From: Candidatus Pacebacteria bacterium UBA6188
Lineage (GTDB): Bacteria; Patescibacteriota; Microgenomatia; UBA1400; PJMF01
Length of the DNA: 6,656 bases
Direction: 5' to 3'
Assembly: GCA_002422765.1 (NCBI GenBank)
Contig: DITI01000049.1
Span: 12,628-19,283, forward strand
The notes below the pieces were generated by a model. It saw nothing but the letters and a program-made list of their open reading frames with translations, did not search any database and was not told the origin of the DNA. The position numbers and the translations under genes are program-made. Below, one piece after another: positions 5,195 to 6,656 of this stretch (positions are counted from its first letter, which is position 1; the number at the start of each line of letters is the position of its first letter).

Positions 5195-6430
5195 TTAGAT
5201 GCCGTCAGCGATGGCTTGCCAGATTTCCCGTTCTTCATCTTCATAACCCAAAGCCCAAATAGCAATGCCAGCTAAATCTAGTTGTCTGGCGTATTCCAAT
5301 TTATAAGCGATGGATTGTGGATCTTCATAATAGATTGTGTAGAGCTCACCATTTTGTTGGTAGGTGATGTATGGTGAAAGGGCATCGTTATCCCAAGCTT
5401 TTTTGATTTGCGTGGCTCCCTGCCAAGCACTTTCAGAGCTAGTTCCACCTTGGCTAAGGGCCAATAATTCTTTGGCTTTTTTGTAACTTACGGTAAAGCC
5501 AGTGTCCTCGTAAGTATTGGCTTTGGCGTCGTGAGAATCGGTTTGCCAGCCGTAGCCATAAAAAGGAATGCCAAGTAAAATTTTTTCTCTAGGCGCTTGA
5601 TCCAAGAAATATTTTAGATGCTGATTGATGTCCTTATTCCACTTGCTGTCTTCACTAAACAAAGGAGCCACTGGTCCAGCTTGGCTGCTACTTCTTTGGT
5701 GGAAATCATAAGCCATGACGACAATGTAATCCACATATTGGCTAATACTCTCAATATCCCAAATGCTTTGTGAGTTGCTAGCGGCGCTGGCATAAACGTC
5801 AATGCTTAGGGTGACGTTTTTATATTTGCTGTCCAGATACCAATCTAGCTTGCGCATAAATTTGACAAAATCGTCTCTCAAAGCTTGTGGGTTTTCACCG
5901 GCATATTCTATGTCGATATTGATGCCAGTGATGGGATAAGCCAAAAGAATGGAATCTAAACTTTGCAAAAAGTTTAAGTGAGCTTTTTCATTGCTGAGAA
6001 AGGCTGCGATGTCATTAGCATTAAATTGTTTGAGCACTAGTTCCATTTGGCCATTTTGTGCTTTGAGTTGTTCGCTTAGTTCAAGAAATTGTTCACCATT
6101 AATAAGTCGATAAGAAGGATCGAGATTGCCGTCTTGATCTCTGCTTGAAATCTCACCATTAGCGGCAATATTCAAGCCAAAAAAAGCTAAGTGTGTCAGT
6201 TCTTTTTCTAAAGTGAATTGATTAATGTTCCAGTAGGGCAAAAAACCATAAATCACTTTCTGCTCTTTTTTGGGAATAATCAATTCTTTGAGATAGCGCA
6301 AACGACTACTATTGTTAATTGAAGAGGAAAGAGGAGCGTCATAAAAAACATTGATGGATAATAGAACCACCAAAATTAGCAAGAGGAGCCAAAAAAGCAG
6401 GCTAAAAAATGTTGACGATTGCTTGCTCAT
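5195..6430 (-). CDS. Membrane-anchored glycoside hydrolase family 18 protein, probable peptidoglycan N-acetylglucosaminidase-like
   Basis: The protein has 411 residues. MSKQSSTFF followed by a hydrophobic helix at about 8-28 gives an uncleaved signal anchor. A GH18 barrel fills about 58-411. VIYGFLPYW (59-67) is strand 1 and ELTHLAFFGL is strand 2. GINIDIEY (169-176) is the catalytic strand, with D173 and the acid E175. MAYDFH (239-244) supplies the Tyr-Asp pair, LGIPFYGYGW (286-295) is the next conserved strand, and AIWALGYEDE (390-399) holds the conserved Trp. The DxxDxDxE motif reads T-G-I-N-I-D-I-E. An Asn at the second position is also usual in the SleL/YaaH group of peptidoglycan N-acetylglucosaminidases, so activity is likely. 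No LysM domain is present. ATG 6430 is the only start before an in-frame stop at 6463-6461. Its weak Shine-Dalgarno sequence and 29-bp overlap with the preceding gene suggest translational coupling. Confidence 0.9.
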   Translation of the reverse strand: MSKQSSTFFSLLFWLLLLILVVLLSINVFYDAPLSSSINNSSRLRYLKELIIPKKEQKVIYGFLPYWNINQFTLEKELTHLAFFGLNIAANGEISSRDQDGNLDPSYRLINGEQFLELSEQLKAQNGQMELVLKQFNANDIAAFLSNEKAHLNFLQSLDSILLAYPITGINIDIEYAGENPQALRDDFVKFMRKLDWYLDSKYKNVTLSIDVYASAASNSQSIWDIESISQYVDYIVVMAYDFHQRSSSQAGPVAPLFSEDSKWNKDINQHLKYFLDQAPREKILLGIPFYGYGWQTDSHDAKANTYEDTGFTVSYKKAKELLALSQGGTSSESAWQGATQIKKAWDNDALSPYITYQQNGELYTIYYEDPQSIAYKLEYARQLDLAGIAIWALGYEDEEREIWQAIADGI

Positions 6431-6656
6431 AAATAACTTTGCCTTGTTCGTCGACTGGTCTTACACAATCACCACAGTAGAGCTTGGTCAGTGGATCGTA
6501 ATAAAAACTATGTTCTTCCAACTGCAAATCATCGGCCTCCTCACCTTCCTGAGGTGGTAAACCAGTGCTAGCTCTAATCCAGTATTCCTTACGGAAAGTG
6601 CCGGAATAACTAGGTTTGGAGTCTTCCCAGTACAACTCTTGACCCTTGGCTTCACA
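6402..6656 (-). CDS. C-terminal part of a CxxC-containing protein, possibly a zinc ribbon
   Basis: Partial at the right edge. The frame is open to the last base and reads CEAKGQELYWEDSK before the only internal alternative start (TTG 6635), so the real start is outside the window. About 84 residues are visible. They are mostly polar and acidic (GEEADDLQLEEH), with a YCGDC pair near the end and another Cys at the window edge. This may be half of a C-x-x-C pair, in which case the fold would be a zinc ribbon. There is no membrane segment. It ends TAG inside the start of the GH18 gene, sharing 29 bp, so the two are probably one transcript. I recognise no family. Confidence 0.6.
   Translation of the reverse strand, partial: CEAKGQELYWEDSKPSYSGTFRKEYWIRASTGLPPQEGEEADDLQLEEHSFYYDPLTKLYCGDCVRPVDEQGKVIYEQAIVNIF

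Overview
The window looks like compact, AT-rich bacterial chromosome carrying mostly cell-envelope genes. TGG encodes Trp, and the stops are TAA and TAG with no in-frame TGA, so nothing suggests a recoded genetic code. No phage, transposon, tRNA, rRNA or CRISPR signature was seen. The very large composite wall hydrolase, the small unrecognised membrane proteins, the tight packing and the frequent strand switches would fit a Candidate Phyla Radiation (Patescibacteria) genome. That placement is an inference from style; no marker gene is present.

Layout, left to right. (1) A long + strand gene, still open at the left edge, encodes at least 1,160 residues. It holds four enzyme-like modules: an Amidase_2-type N-acetylmuramoyl-L-alanine amidase, a C39-like cysteine peptidase, a VanY/M15-type zinc peptidase, and a C-terminal Cys-His module that I cannot assign to a family. 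(2) A + strand gene for a 116-residue polytopic membrane protein follows after 43 nt. (3) A convergent - strand gene for a four-helix membrane protein overlaps it tail to tail by 36 bp. (4) A divergent intergenic region of about 100 bp holds a perfect 11-bp inverted repeat and a good TTGACA promoter on the - strand. (5) A + strand, membrane-anchored SIMPL (DUF541) protein follows. (6) Convergent with it, one base away, is a - strand membrane-anchored glycoside hydrolase family 18 protein. Its start is embedded in the end of (7), a CxxC-containing gene that runs off the right edge.

Common theme: the first gene carries predicted activities against the peptide part of peptidoglycan (amide bond, cross-links or stem peptides). 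The GH18 protein carries a predicted activity against the glycan strand and most resembles the SleL/YaaH type of N-acetylglucosaminidase. Both look extracytoplasmic, so the neighbourhood suggests wall remodelling or attack on the wall of another cell. It is not one operon: strands change four times within 6.6 kb. The two membrane genes and the SIMPL gene have no demonstrated link to this activity.

The most notable items are the four-module hydrolase, with its non-canonical amidase ligand and Asp-type M15 active site, and the promoter-proximal perfect inverted repeat that overlaps the ribosome binding site of the four-helix membrane gene. There is no gene-free stretch longer than about 105 bases.
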